Source: Branchiostoma floridae (lineage: Eukaryota; Chordata; Leptocardii; Amphioxiformes; Branchiostomatidae). From it: a stretch of DNA of 64,000 bases. Under the pieces are notes generated by a model that was given only the letters and a program-made list of their open reading frames with translations, was not told the origin of the DNA and ran no database searches. The position numbers were made by a program, and so were the translations under genes. Below are positions 10,498 to 22,261 of this stretch, one piece after another (positions within the stretch are counted from its first letter, which is position 1; each line of letters starts with the position of its first letter). The stretch lies in the NCBI RefSeq assembly GCF_000003815.2, contig NC_049985.1:23655496-23719495 (forward strand). Direction: 5' to 3'.

Positions 10498-12987
10498 GTC
10501 AGTTTTGTTTTTGGCGACGCCTCAAGGGCGAGCCAAATTGTATATTATTGTTTTACTTGTCTTGTCAGATCCATCCGTCAAGGCTTCCTGTGCATTCCAT
10601 CATTTCTTCCTAATAACTTTTTCATTCAAACTTTATCATATGATTATCTCTTTCTGGGAAGTTTCTTTTAGCCTTTTCTATCTGTTTCAGAATTGGGTGG
10701 ATGAATATCTACAGTGGGATCCTGATAACTATGACGGACTAGAGTCGCTGAGGGTTCCCTCCCACATGATGTGGACTCCGGACATAGTCCTATATAACAA
10801 GTAAGGTTTGATATTTCGTACATAGTACAATTACAATTAAGCGCATTTCGTCTTATACCATATTTGAGGTACAAAATTGAGTCTCTTTGCCCTGCGGGGT
10901 CTGTATCTGTATTTGTATCTATATAGCCGGTATAACCGACCTTCAGCGTAACGCATCAGCTTCGCAGGCAAGCGGCGCGGCAGCAGCTGGTTGTATTACA
11001 CTGAAGGACCCGTCACACCTAACATTTGCACATCTACCTGCAAGTGTTCTTTGAAACTACCAGAGAAGATGCCCCTACTGTACTTGATGATAACAAATAC
11101 CACTCTATGATAGTTCTGGGAAAATACGAATTTTTGAACACATCAACCCTAGGTTTAAGTAACTCTTGTACCTGAAGTCATGTCCGTTTTGACGCCTTCC
11201 TCCAGCTGTTCCTATCTGCAGTCTGGGCAACTGATTCTTAGTTCAGTGATATGTTTTACACCTGTGTCTTTTATTTAGAATTCTCAGACATTGTACTTAA
11301 TTGTACGTAAACTTACGTACATTGTACGTAGTCTTTTAATACGCTCGGAGTTTGCCAAACTCCGAGCGTGAAGACTACGTACAAAGTTTGTTTGCAGTTG
11401 GATCATTAGGCTATGTGTTAGATAAATAATTGTGTGTTTCTATCATAGCGCCGACGACGACTTCTCCAGCCGTATGGAGACCAACGTGGCGCTAGACTTC
11501 ACCGGACACATCTACTGGGACTCCCCGGCCATCACCAAGAGCTCCTGCGAGGTAGACGTCTCCTTCTTCCCGTTCGACCGACAGAAATGCCGGCTCACGT
11601 TCGGTTCCTGGACGTACAGCGGTAGTCAGATCGACGTTTGGAACGAATCCTTCACGGGAGACCTGACGGACTACGTACGGAACGCCGAGTGGGAACTTGT
11701 GGGCATGCCGTCGAGACGGAACCTCATAGTCTACGGATGTTGTCCGGATCCGTTTCCGGATGTGACTTTTACAATCATGTTGGAACGGAAGTCTCTGTAC
11801 TATATTTTTAACCTGATTCTCCCGTGTATGCTGATATCCATGTTGGCTCCCATGAGCTTCTATCTACCAGCGGATTCTGGTGAAAAGGTGTCTCTGGGTA
11901 TCACAGTGTTGTTGGCGCTGACGGTCTTCCAGCTAGTGGTCGCTGAGGCACTCCCGCCTTCCGAGAACATCCCTCTGATAGGTATGTGTTCTTAAGCGGT
12001 GTACAGAAAGTGCGAAATGGATCGAAATGGGATAATACAGAAAGTGCGAAATGCAACGAAATGGGATATACAGAAAGTGCGAAATGGAACGAAATGGGAT
12101 ATACAGAAAGTGCGAAATGGAACGAAATGGGATATACAGAAAGTGCGAAATGGAACGACCTGGAACCTTTTCTATGGTATTAAAACTAAGTTTAGTTAAT
12201 GATGTTTACCTTAACCAAAGGGAAACCTATTGTGCTTTTGCTCAGTTTCTTCTTTCTGTTCTTCTTCTCCAAACAAATCAAGCTAAATGTAAGAGAAGTA
12301 CTCTTTCCCTTTTCTGCAGGAAAGTACTACATCGCCAGCATGACGTTGATGTCCCTGTCCACGGGGATGTCGTGTTTCGTCATGAACATCCACCACTGCG
12401 GTCCGGAAGCGCGTCCCGTCCCCCGATGGATGCGCTGGCTCATCCTGAAGTGGCTGGCACAGATCATGCTCTTCCGTGACCTTAGCATCACGTGCTGCAA
12501 GAACGAGAAAAAGGTCAAAAGTCGTGGGTCACCGCGCATGGGCAGAAGCGGGAGTCACACTGGGTGCGACGACACCACCAGCTGTGCCCGAGAGCGCGCA
12601 TGCTCACTAGAGGAAACGTTTACCAAGAGATCTGATAACGAAGTGCACTTGCGTTCTTCTCTGCGCATGCGCTCGGAGGACATGCTAAACGGCGGAGCAA
12701 CGACGCCATCTGCACGGAACAACACGAACTGCAGGATGGGAGTCGGATACGAACTTGTTGAGCTGAAGCCGCCTGAAGTGATGGTGGCGAACAAACTGGA
12801 AAAAAGACTGGATAGAATCGAGAAGGAGGTTCGGTACGTCACAGATCGCCTCCGTAAGAAGGACAAAGAGAACTCAGTGGCGGCGGAATGGCAGAGAGTA
12901 GCTAAAGTGGTGGATAGACTGTTCCTGTGGCTCTCGCTGCTCACCGCTATTGCCGTCAGTCTGCTCATACTGGGCTCGTACGTGTGA
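10453..12987 (+). CDS. Nicotinic acetylcholine receptor subunit, alpha9/alpha10-like (5'-incomplete)
   Basis: Four exons, 10453-10497, 10691-10800, 11449-11981 and 12320-12987, join in frame to 451 residues ending at TGA. The product is a Cys-loop cation channel subunit of the plasma membrane, gated by acetylcholine. Visible landmarks, counted from the first visible residue: the conserved loop D and loop A tryptophans ([18 protein letters not shown]); the Cys-loop pair at about 85 and 99 with exactly 13 residues between; a vicinal CC at about 149-150, which marks an alpha-type subunit; M1 at about 170-191; M2 at about 197-218 with Glu before and after the pore helix (cation-selective pattern); M3 at about 232-254; a long cytoplasmic loop; M4 at about 425-447. 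The [22 protein letters not shown] and [11 protein letters not shown] motifs resemble alpha9/alpha10 more than alpha7. The 45- and 110-bp exons match the classic receptor exons 3 and 4. Signal peptide and first exons are missing, so the full gene extends upstream. Confidence 0.93.
10691..10800 (+). CDS. nAChR exon, 110 bp, loops D and A
   Basis: Starts after ctgtttcag and ends at a gtaagg donor. Encodes [16 protein letters not shown] at its start and WTPDIVLYN at its end, including the tryptophan equivalent to alpha7 Trp55 and the WxPD motif at loop A. The last codon is split after two bases. Confidence 0.93.
11324..11382. repeat. Short near-perfect fold-back in nAChR intron
   Basis: gtacgtagtctt and cgctcggagttt on the left are answered by aaactccgagcg and aagactacgtac on the right around a 3-base loop, with 6 versus 2 unpaired bases between the two paired blocks. 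It lies 67 bp before the next exon. Confidence 0.85.
11449..11981 (+). CDS. nAChR exon, Cys-loop through M2
   Basis: 533 bp between tctatcatag and a gtatgt donor. Encodes the Cys-loop ([15 protein letters not shown]), loop B (GSWTYSG), loop C ([12 protein letters not shown]), M1 and M2. One N-glycosylation sequon, NES, lies near visible residue 117. The second loop C aromatic, a tyrosine in alpha7, is phenylalanine here. Confidence 0.95.
12004..12165 (+). repeat. 33-bp minisatellite in nAChR intron, five copies
   Basis: The word cagaaagtgcgaaatg starts at 12004, 12038, 12071, 12104 and 12137 (spacing 34, 33, 33, 33). It fills almost half of the 338-bp intron and begins 23 bp after the splice donor. 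All three plus-strand frames stay open through it because the unit contains no stop and its length is a multiple of three. Confidence 0.92.
12320..12987 (+). CDS. nAChR last coding exon, M3 to M4
   Basis: Begins after ttttctgcag, completing a split glycine codon, and encodes M3, a large cytoplasmic loop rich in charged and Ser/Cys residues, an amphipathic helix before M4 ([13 protein letters not shown]) and M4, ending LGSYV-stop. The cytoplasmic loop is the only part without clear family similarity, as is usual for these subunits. Confidence 0.93.
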
Positions 12988-15332
12988 CAGTGCAATGCAG
13001 TCCATATATGAACCGCTAGATGTCGCGCTTTCACTGTCACTGAGTGGTCGCGAGGAAGAGGGGGCGTCATGTAGCGTCATGTGACACTGGTCCTGAAACT
13101 AGGTGGAGTAGACGTCCACCTTATGTCAGTCACTGAAGCCTTAGCTGCAATATTACAACTTGTACTAAAATACCAAGCAAAATGCCACTTTTGTCAGAGA
13201 GGAAAACATATGTAACATTGAGCTCTAAGCACACAGTGCAGTCTAGGCGTTGATCTCAACTGCATCAACTCAAGCCCGAACTGAGGAAAAGGTTTTGGTG
13301 ACTAGGAATGGTTGCTAGAAAAAGAAGAAGAGTGTTTTAAGTTCCCAACTAATAGATGTAAACTTGCACGGAACTGTTATAAGTGGCCAAATATGTCTGG
13401 AGGTGGTTGGCCGGCCATGTTTGACAGTATGTGGTGGTAAATACGACTTGCTTCTATAACCTTGCTGCTATTGTGAATTCACATTTGCAGACTTTACAAA
13501 TAGCTAGTCTTTGGTCCTGCAGTCGTTCTCTTATGAATTACTCTATAGCTACCATGTTTAATAGAAGATTTGTGCTCTTGTTCCATTGGTATTTGATGTT
13601 CAGTAAATCTCTGTGTCAGAAAAGCAACAACCTTATTTTCTAACTAGATGTGAAAATTGAACATGTACCTGACTATATACACACAATAGAAAAAGTGGGA
13701 ATTTCTCATTTTAAACGAGCAGTGATGATTTATGAAACAAGAATGGAATGGAACCGTCTATTACTACTTCAAGAATGTGACGTCAGTGACAAGTGACTGC
13801 AACAATGGGTTGTGAGTGCCCAATTGTTGAGTGCCACATTGAGCCGAGGCGGGGGGCGACATAGGTTATCTGCTGCAGTCACATGTCTCTGACCTAAAGT
13901 TCTGAAAGAAGCAGCTGAAAATTTGGGTACTAGTTAGTCCTAGTTGGTGGTGTTGGTTAGATAATCTTTTTTCTCTTCTGTCATATTGTCATTATTACCA
14001 ACAGAAATAAATTTTCAAGCTATGGCGTATATGTAATACTCTGAGCTCTATTGTATTTACAGGTGCCTTTTTCTGTTCAAAATATTCAAGAACAATGACA
14101 TCAATATCAAAACTCGTAACAACCACAGACAATACAACTGTTAAAATTAGAAACTTGTTTATTGACATGTAAGAGAATATTTGCATAAGGATAAATGATT
14201 TATGACCATATTTGTACAATTGACAATAACAGAAACAATAAGATATATATACAAAGAAATATACTACACAAAGACACAAGAACATGAGCAATTAATATTA
14301 ACAGTTGTCTCGCATTACGTATTGGATGATGGTTCATTTTGCATTAATATTAATAATAATAATAATATGGGAATAGGGTGAGAATACAATAGATTGTATT
14401 TTATAGCATGAACACACTGCAGTACAGATTAAGTTTCAATTACCCCCTCTAACCTTGAGTGGTCCCTTCCTCCGTCAATTTTAAAGTCTATTTTAAGATC
14501 CCAAATAGAAATGAGAGGGTAAGTCTATTACAGAATCTGGGGGGATAATTGTTCACAATCTTCGTCCATATCATTTGCTCAGTATTGCTTTTGAACACAA
14601 TAAATTTTCGTATTGAAGACTTTTTTTGCAATATTTTTCTAATAAAGAGATTTCAGTCTTCTTCAGCCAAAAAGAAAAATTTAAATCTTTGACCGCACAA
14701 TCATACATCTAAGTGCACTGAACGCACATATACTTCTGGAAGATAAAGAGACGAAATATCTATAACACGTAGAGCTAACTATGACAATGTCATATAACAA
14801 AAACTGAAACATTTTTGTAACAGGTTATGGTCTTCAAATTTCAGTAGACAGCAATAGAACACTATTGATAATACAAGACAAAATTAAAATTTTTCTTGTG
14901 AGACAGGGCATTGCAGAAGATAAAAAAGACATACAAATTGTCACAAACAGAACAGTTCTCAACTTCTTACTCACAACCAAGGATTTGCAAAATGCTAATA
15001 CTTCAAAGACTGTCTGTAACCTTGGTCAGGGCACAAATAATTGGTTCACTTGTACTGCAGCATAGGTGGCACTGCTAACAATGCACTCCCAAATGTATTA
15101 GCTAGAGGTTTATACTATTTATTAAAATAGTAATATCACATAGTAGATATTGCTAATCATTAATTAGAAGTTATGGCAGTTCCAAACATGTTGTCAATAC
15201 TGCATGTCCTCATATTGTTGCTTAACATATCTAACGTTATTTAATTTATGGGACAATACTTTACATTTGGGACTGCATTGTTAGTAGCTCCACCTAGCTG
15301 AAGTACAAAGCATAGCAGTCATTATTGCCCTC
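12988..15332. other. nAChR 3' flank and intergenic DNA
   Basis: Probably contains the 3' untranslated region. The first clear AATAAA on the plus strand is at 14006-14011, about 1 kb after the stop, so it is only a candidate polyadenylation signal. A short (aat)n run lies at about 14346-14370. No gene seen. Confidence 0.4.
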
Positions 15333-16083
15333 GAACATGTTCTCAGTTAAAAACAGAAATTCTATCACACGATGTGTGGAGATTCCACACAATGTGTGGA
15401 GATTCCACACGTCGTGTGGAAACCTGCACACATCGTGTGGAAACTCCACACGTCGTGTGGAAACTCCACACATTGTGTGGAAACTCCACACATTGTGTGG
15501 AAACCTGCACACATCGTGTGGAAACCCCACACATCGTGTGGAAACCCCACACATCGTGTGGAAACTCCACACATCGTGTGGAAACTGCAATCTGTCCTAT
15601 GGCGATTGATGAGCAGCGCGTGACGCTTGTCCATGTAAACAGCCCCCGTAACACACGGCGGCATCACATGTCACGTGTTGCCTCCAGGGTTGGGCGTACG
15701 GCAGACATTGGGCAGTTTGCGGCATCACTGAATGTGCCGATGTCGTAGGCAGCCCACTTTCGCTTTGCAGTAGGTCAGGGGTCATATGCGAATGCCTGAG
15801 ACCTTTCCCACCCTTGATTCAACCCACGCCACACTCGTCTGGTCACCAGGGTTCACGGCTGTGCGCTGCAGTGTGATGTGTTGTGGTGCGCCATGAGAGT
15901 CGCAGTGGGTTTGTGTGAACCGAAAACTATCCTAGGCTACTGTCCTAGGGGAATCATCATATGTCGCGCAAATTCCCTCCTATGAACCGGCCTTAGTGTG
16001 TATGTTCTACCTTTGGTCTTTTGTATGTTCTACATGTAACGTTAGGTATAATCCATCAAAAGAGTGCTGTATTTAACTAAACA
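15333..16083 (+). mobile_element. Palindrome-array element, longer copy
   Basis: This segment is repeated in the opposite orientation at 24829-25353; the match starts at gaacatgttctcag and stops at taactaaac, and flanking sequence differs, so the two are copies of one mobile unit. It starts with an array of eleven palindromic words of the type ccacacatcgtgtgg at 19-21-bp spacing (15365-15590), followed by unique sequence. No terminal inverted repeats and no protein are visible. Compared with the other copy it keeps about 95 bp (around 15619-15713) that the other lacks. Class not established; small non-autonomous rolling-circle elements can carry such arrays, but the diagnostic ends are not seen. 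Confidence 0.75.
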
Positions 16084-17320
16084 TTCAGTAGATCTATAGA
16101 TACATGCCAGGTATCCTGACATTCCTAATAACTCCAATTCTCTTGTCTAGATTTCATCTGCTTCTAACAGGTATTTTAGGTAATACAAAATCTAACACAA
16201 AAGGAGGATAGTCGTGACACCAAGAAATTTGATATTTTTGTGTAGCCTCTTATTCTTGTCTAGGACTGAACTAATCTTTGAACTCTTTCCATGCAATCAC
16301 TAATAACACTCCATTGACACAATACTTTCACAAGGGAAACATCTTTTGACAAATGCAATAAAGTGATTTAAAACCATGTTTCTAAATCCCTCCAAAATTT
16401 AAACTTCTAAGGCAGTCCCAATAAGTGGCTCACGGTTTCTATTTCGTCATTTCAGTTAGCTTAGAAAGTAATCATAGGGGCAGGAGACAAGAAACACTCT
16501 TGTTTTGTGTTCCTTGGTGATCTTTGATATCTTGTTTAGTACTCCTTAGAAAGGATGAATGCAAAGCAAAAAAGATTTGTACAGAAATGTAAGCTGTCCA
16601 TAATGTTACAGCATTGTAAAATAAATGTGAAATACATCATTGCTGCTTTCTTTTCAGAGAATTTGGAGCCCTAAAAGTAAAGATTTTGTTTCCAAGCTGG
16701 TCTACAGGCTAATCTGGCCTCCCATGGAGAAAGAATCAATTGTCCCTGTTAGTGCTGTCATTAGTAATTGGCCATGAAATCAGGCTAATCTCTTAAGTAC
16801 ACAATGTTCTCTGGGGGCTGGATCTAGAAACCTGTCCCTGGGGTAACATCATATATTCCAAGCACCACCAACTGGAACTGTCTGTACTACTCCTATGCCG
16901 GTTTTCAAATTCAAGAGAACACATATGCCTATATACCATAATACCCTCATTGTTTACAAAAGATTGGTAGCAGATGTTCAAGGCAGAGCCAGCCATGACA
17001 TACTGGACATGGTGTATCAGATATCATTGCTATGTATTCAAGATCTAATCTGCAGAATGTTGGTAAAAAAAATTCTGACCAGACAGGTTTCTCTGACATC
17101 CACTACCAGTATACCCCAATTTGGGGTGAAGAGCTGGGCTGCTCATAACATTACAATCTTTCACCCCAAGATCTGCTTGGAGATCTGTTTTAGCTTCTGC
17201 CTTCCGAAGTCTAAGTTTGTATAGAAGCTGATCATAATAATGATAATAATAATGATAATCATCTGGTGTATTTTGCCAGCCAGTAGGTACCCCAAGTATG
17301 AGTAATGAGGCTGTTTAACA
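16084..17320. other. Gene-free intergenic stretch
   Basis: No exon or intact element recognised. An agatctgcttggagatct word at about 17165 matches one arm of the fold-back family at 43199. A short (ataat)n-like run is at 17232-17262. Confidence 0.45.
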
Positions 17321-17520
17321 TGGTCGAGGCACCTCCTTGAGCACGGGACCCCCGTTTTACGTCCCTCCCGGAAGACGATTTCGTGGAAAACTTCGTGAGG
17401 CTACAGCAATCCGGACGTCCTTGGGTGGGGGACTCCCATGCAAGTACTGTCCGGACCGCTCGTTGCTTAACTTCAGAGATCGAGGGATCGGGTGTACCAA
17501 CGCGCCACGTGGCCGTAACT
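17321..17520 (-). repeat. 5S rRNA-derived SINE
   Basis: Read on the minus strand, 17520 down to about 17401 follows the plan of metazoan 5S rRNA over its whole ~120-base length: tacggcca near the start, cccgatc, gatctctgaagttaagca, ggtccgg, agtacttgcatgggag and an ending gctgtag. Many positions are mutated, so it is not a functional gene. Immediately after it comes the tail gtcttccgggagggacgtaa and gggggtcccgtgc, the same tail that follows the tRNA-like heads of the SINEs elsewhere in the window. 5S-headed SINEs are known in some animals. Confidence 0.75.
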
Positions 17521-17902
17521 GAAAGGAGTTGATAAAAACAGGACTAAGGCAGGATTCTATTCCCACAGATAGAATCCAGTTTCCCAAAACTGTATACTAC
17601 CACTACACTATTATGGGACAACTGTACAAAGGAAATCTTCATTCTCTCCCCTCACCCATTTTCTCCATCATGTGTTAGAATCCATGCAAGAGTCAACGTT
17701 TGATTTAATACATCTGCTTATCCTTAAAAGTTTTTTTCCAGACTCTGTGAGACTCCATCAATTACAAAATATAGTTAGTGTGTCTGCACATGTCTAAAAT
17801 GCATTTGACATCATCAAGTTATTGTGACAAAGTAAAGAAGAAATTCTGTACAAGGTACAGTATTCAGTTTCTTCTGTAAACACAGGGAATAGCCATCCTG
17901 GT

Positions 17903-18120
17903 GTACTCTCATGATAGCAGAGGTTAGGCTCCGGTTGTTTTTACATCTTTTTTTAGTCGCTTTTATAGGGCTTTCTATTTTGTATTGTTTCTTGAAGTCC
18001 GCCAGCCAAAGTAAGGTTTTGACAATACAAGATACAATACAAAACAGAAAGCCTGATAAAAACGACTAAAAAAAATGTAAAAAAAACAACCAGAGCCAAA
18101 CCTCTGCTTGGAGAGTAATC
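17903..18120. mobile_element. Fold-back element with ~70-bp inverted arms
   Basis: The left arm from gcagaggttaggct (17918) through agtcgctttta and gggctttctattttgtattg is answered by the right arm ending agagccaaacctctgc (18106). Short extra matches (tactctc) extend it on both sides. There is no coding capacity; it is a MITE-like element. Confidence 0.8.
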
Positions 18121-18732
18121 CTGATGTTCCCAATTAGGAAACCAGCAGGGAATTCTCAGGCCATCCACCAGAGTGGCCAAACCAGGTCAAAGAAAGGTTA
18201 CCATACAGCTGGGTGTATTATGTTTCATACACTATGTCCCTCCAAGCCCTATCACTGTATGTTTATCTTTCATAGAATGTATAAAGGATGTTTTTTATAC
18301 AATACATGTGAATTTATGTGTGAAAAAAAAATTCGAATATGTCCCTTTATTCACTCATGCTGGTTTAACCATTACATGTTTTTGCAATGGAAAGTCTGAA
18401 AACAAATTATGAATGCATAGTTCAACTGGAAGTTTGTTTGTTTGTTCTAGACTGTCACCTCCGTTTTCGTATGGACACTCGGACTCTAGTTTGTTGGTAG
18501 CATGAACGTTTGTTACGGATAGTAGTCTCTTTTTACCTATGTACAATATATGATGATCTTTCAGTAATGACTGGTTACAGAGTAAATAGGGATTTCTAAC
18601 AAGGGAAAAGGGGATACAGTATATGATGGATTTCCTGATAAGTATTTAGATGTGCCCACAAGTGACCTAGTTACAGAGGAAAGACTCAATAGTGGGGAGG
18701 TCCAGGACAGTAGAGGGTTTTGCCCTGTATTA

Positions 18733-19171
18733 GGCCATACCAATTTAATTTCTTGGTTCACGGATTTTCAAAAAAATAGATAGAGAGAGAGCGACAGGGC
18801 GGAAAAAAAAAATTGTAAAATGGTTGGGGTAAAGATAAGGGCAAATCCAAAACATAAGGAATAAAAAGTTTTCAGCTTGAAAAAAGTACAAAAACACCAT
18901 ACTGTACAGTAACAGAACCTGTTCGTTGAAAATTACAAAAGTAGTGTCAGTTTTTATGTTTGTCCCATCTTTCATGAATGAAAAATATAACAGCAATAAC
19001 AATGCCCACATTTTAAGGAGCTTATAATATAAAGGCCAATCTGCTACACCAGAAAGTTGGTGAATGGTCTCTTTAATGGTGAAAATTTGCTGAGTGGTAA
19101 TTTTTATTTTTTATTTTCCAAAAAATAGGAGCGAGCGAATCCGTGAACCAATCATTAAAATTGGTATGGCC
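18733..19171. mobile_element. Harbinger-type MITE, 439 bp, TTA duplication
   Basis: Ends are ggccataccaattt on the left and aaattggtatggcc on the right, flanked on both sides by TTA. GGCC-like termini and a TTA/TAA target duplication are typical of PIF/Harbinger transposons. The inverted match extends through cttggttcacggatt / aatccgtgaaccaa. A second copy lies at 40812-41266. Confidence 0.85.
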
Positions 19172-21000
19172 TTAGTACTAGTAGCTTTTGGGTGGAAACA
19201 CACTTCAAGACTTCAAATCCTGACAGACCTTTGATCACTTTTAGAACTAACTCCATGTAGGGGCTGTTTCCAGAGGTGGTCTGAGTTTCCACATAAAATT
19301 CTCCATGGACAAGGAAACCATGCTAAGGGGAAACAGGCAGACCAGCAGGCACTTGGGCAAACAGAGTGTGAACAGAGCTTCTTTGTGACCTGTTCATGAC
19401 CTTATTTTAGTTTCAGTGTAACTGTTATCCCTACCCAACAAAAGAAGTTCAACTCTACTCTACTCTACTATTAATATTGTATTCACATTTTCAAAACTTT
19501 TCACTTACATTGTAACTGTATATATAAAACATCATTGAGCCTGAGATTTTTTCAGCTGCTTGGGGATCGCTCATTTCATCCGTAGAGGTGGTGGAAGATC
19601 AAGACATCTGAATGGATGTATGCAATTAACAATAGATAGCAGCTTAAACATTGAGACCCAGAAAAGCTTGAACAATCATCCCTTTCCTAAGTGTACATTC
19701 AGTCAAGTATTTCACAAGCCTAGCATGGTCTACCACAGGCCTGATCCACCACAATGAACCTCCCCAGCAGCTAGCTCCACAGTGCTTGGCTCAGTGGGCC
19801 ACAGATTGTATTTCAGGACACCGTGTCATCAACCCCCAGACCACCATGTGACATGTGAAAGTGATGCAATTCCAGACTGCCTCCTGGGCCATGTGGGCCA
19901 TTAGTCTGTGTAACACAAACTCCGCTGTCCAGGGCTATAACTGTTTGGCGGGCTGCTATAAGCGAGATTTAATCAGGCTAGTGGGCCATAGAAAACACTG
20001 GCCAGCTTCCTAGCTCCAGGGACCAGGCAACATGCCCCTTTAGGACAGGCCCTCTCAGTTAGACCCAATCCTCAAATTTCCTTGAGAGCATGTATGTCCT
20101 TGAGTCCAGGAGGTGATGGTCATAATGCTAAATAGCCTGGTATCCAAACCCCAGCCTGATCTCAGGTATCTATGATCTATCGTGCAGGGGTCTGGCAGGA
20201 TTTTTGAGGTTGGGGTATGGTATCCAGGCTATAATGCTAAGGCTCTGGAAGCAGTCTAGCACCCAGGCTAGCCTATTCTGCCCTGGCTTATACTATAGTA
20301 CTGTTATAAGTTATACTTTGTAATGTACAGCTTGAGCAAGAAAGCAGTAATTACACAGTGATAATACTATAACACTCAAAACTGGTAACTCCAGAGAAGC
20401 CATCATTCTATCATCACATAAGGCTGGTTTCAGATATGCAACTGAGCTCAGCTGTGTCCTCCTCTGAAAGGAATTAACATCATTCTGAGAATCTGATCCT
20501 CCCCAAGGAGACTAGTGTCATTCTTGTTCCACTGTCTGCCTCAGGGCTATGAGCCCTTTTTTTCTGACTTCTACAATGTGTATCTGACAAACAATTAGCA
20601 ATTCTTAGATCTGTTTGGTCCCCAAAATTAGTAAGTATATTTGTAGACTTAACATATTGAGTTCAATACTAAGAAATATTATAGATTGTTTCTCTGAGTT
20701 GAGTCAGGTGGGCCAGTCTCACTGTCCGGCATGTAACGTTATACCAGGAACTGGGTGTACATTTATACCTACTAGCTGCTGAGGCTGTTATCTCCAATTG
20801 GACACGCCTTGACCTGTCACTGCTCACTGCTGGAAGTAGTTAATGGTTAACTTTTAAGCAGATGTAAAGATCTGGTTCAGTCTCAGTGTTTTCAGTGCTT
20901 TTAAATGTTTTTGGAAGTTAATACACTTTCTAGGGTTTTGCCTCTTTCAATGTGGTGACTTATAAGTAATTCGTAGTACAATTCTCTAAGATACAGAGGC
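19172..21000. other. Intergenic DNA with a small MITE at about 20137-20232
   Basis: About 20137-20232 begins atagcctggtatccaaaccc and ends gggtatggtatccaggctat, an inverted-repeat unit related to the one at 50067-50156 and to a half copy at about 56620. No gene is visible in the remainder. Confidence 0.6.
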
Positions 21001-21900
21001 GGCGGCAGGAAATTTCGTCTGGGGGGGCGAACTTTTACTGACAGAATTTTGCGGCACACGCTTACGTAGCGCCGAAGGCGCTACCCGTCGCGCCGGAGGC
21101 GCGACCACCCTAAGGGGGTCCGGGGGCATGCTCCCCCGGGAAAATTTGAAATCTAGACCCTCTAAAACGGCATTTCCTGCGTTTCGACGGGCAAATTTCG
21201 CTGCCAGACTAAGCTAAGTTTGATGGCAATTCTGTTAGAAAGACACATGGTTTTAGCGAGGGCGATGCCCCCAAATATTTTCACGATTTCGAGTACCGAA
21301 GGTGCGAGCTGTCGCAAGGTTGGTCTTTGGAAATTTCGAAATCTGCACCCTCTGAAACGACATTTTCTGTATTTTGAGGGACAAATTTTGCTTGCAGACT
21401 CCGCTAAATCTTATGCCATTTTTGTCATAGAAAAATATGTTTGAGGGCGATGACCTAAGCTACCACGCACAAATTTTCACCATGTCGTTGTGACCGCCGG
21501 AGGCGCAAGTCATCGCTAGGGAGGTCCGGAGAAAATTTTAAAATCTTGACCGTCTGAAACGTCATTTCCTGAATTTCAGTGGCACATTCTGCTTGTAAAC
21601 TAAGCTAAGTACGATAGTACAATTTCTATTGGTTTAAAAGATTTTTCAGAGCAACGCTCCCGCAACAAGACGCAGTCGTCACAAGGGAGGTCTGGCGAAA
21701 TTTTGAAATCGGGACTCTCTGAAACGCCATTTCGTGCATTTTCAGGGGTAAACTTTGCTGTTAGACTAGCTTGATTTTATGAAATTTCCATCATCAAAAA
21801 AATACACAACGTTTCAGCTTGATTTTTTGGGGGGGCGACGCCCCCCCCAACATATTTTCCGGGGGGGCAGCCGGGGGGGCAGGGGGGATCAAGATGTCTG
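21001..21900. repeat. G-rich repeat element with internal ~165-204 bp subrepeats
   Basis: A block reading gaaatctagaccctctaaaac...catttcctgc...gggcaaatt recurs near 21149, 21337, 21541 and 21706, i.e. four related units. The first unit is preceded by a G-rich palindrome, ggggtccgggggcatgctcc, which is also present in the elements at 22262 and 44653. Runs of G and of C occur at both ends. No coding capacity seen. Confidence 0.75.
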
Positions 21901-22261
21901 AATGGTTGAACTTAAATATTTGACCCCAAAGTCAGTAACTGTTTTCAGCATGTAGAACACATCTTAATGATGTATGAGTAAATGTGGACATTTATGCAAG
22001 ATTTTTGACACCACAACCTTATCATCCTAGTAGACATTACCTTAAATTTGCTTGGCAATTCAAAACTGAGCATTTAACCATTACCAGAACTTCCAATGCT
22101 TCATTACATCCCAAGGCAGATTTGCAGAAACATTCAATTTTATATCATCTGATATTTTCCTCATTTTGTAGTTGACTACTCAAGTACTTTATAATTGGAA
22201 AATGTAGCGCATACTGTATAAAAGACACACAAGGGGGGAGATGGTAATTCTGGCCTCAACA

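Noticed and set aside
15294-15748. Open frames on both strands and a CRISPR-like look of the regular repeats
   Set aside because: The repeats are 19-21-bp palindromes with no spacers, in an animal genome, and belong to a mobile unit copied at 24829-25353; frames open on both strands are a consequence of the repeat.
17401-17520. Functional 5S rRNA gene
   Set aside because: Similarity spans the gene length but too many positions are changed and a SINE tail follows; no terminal T run directly after it.
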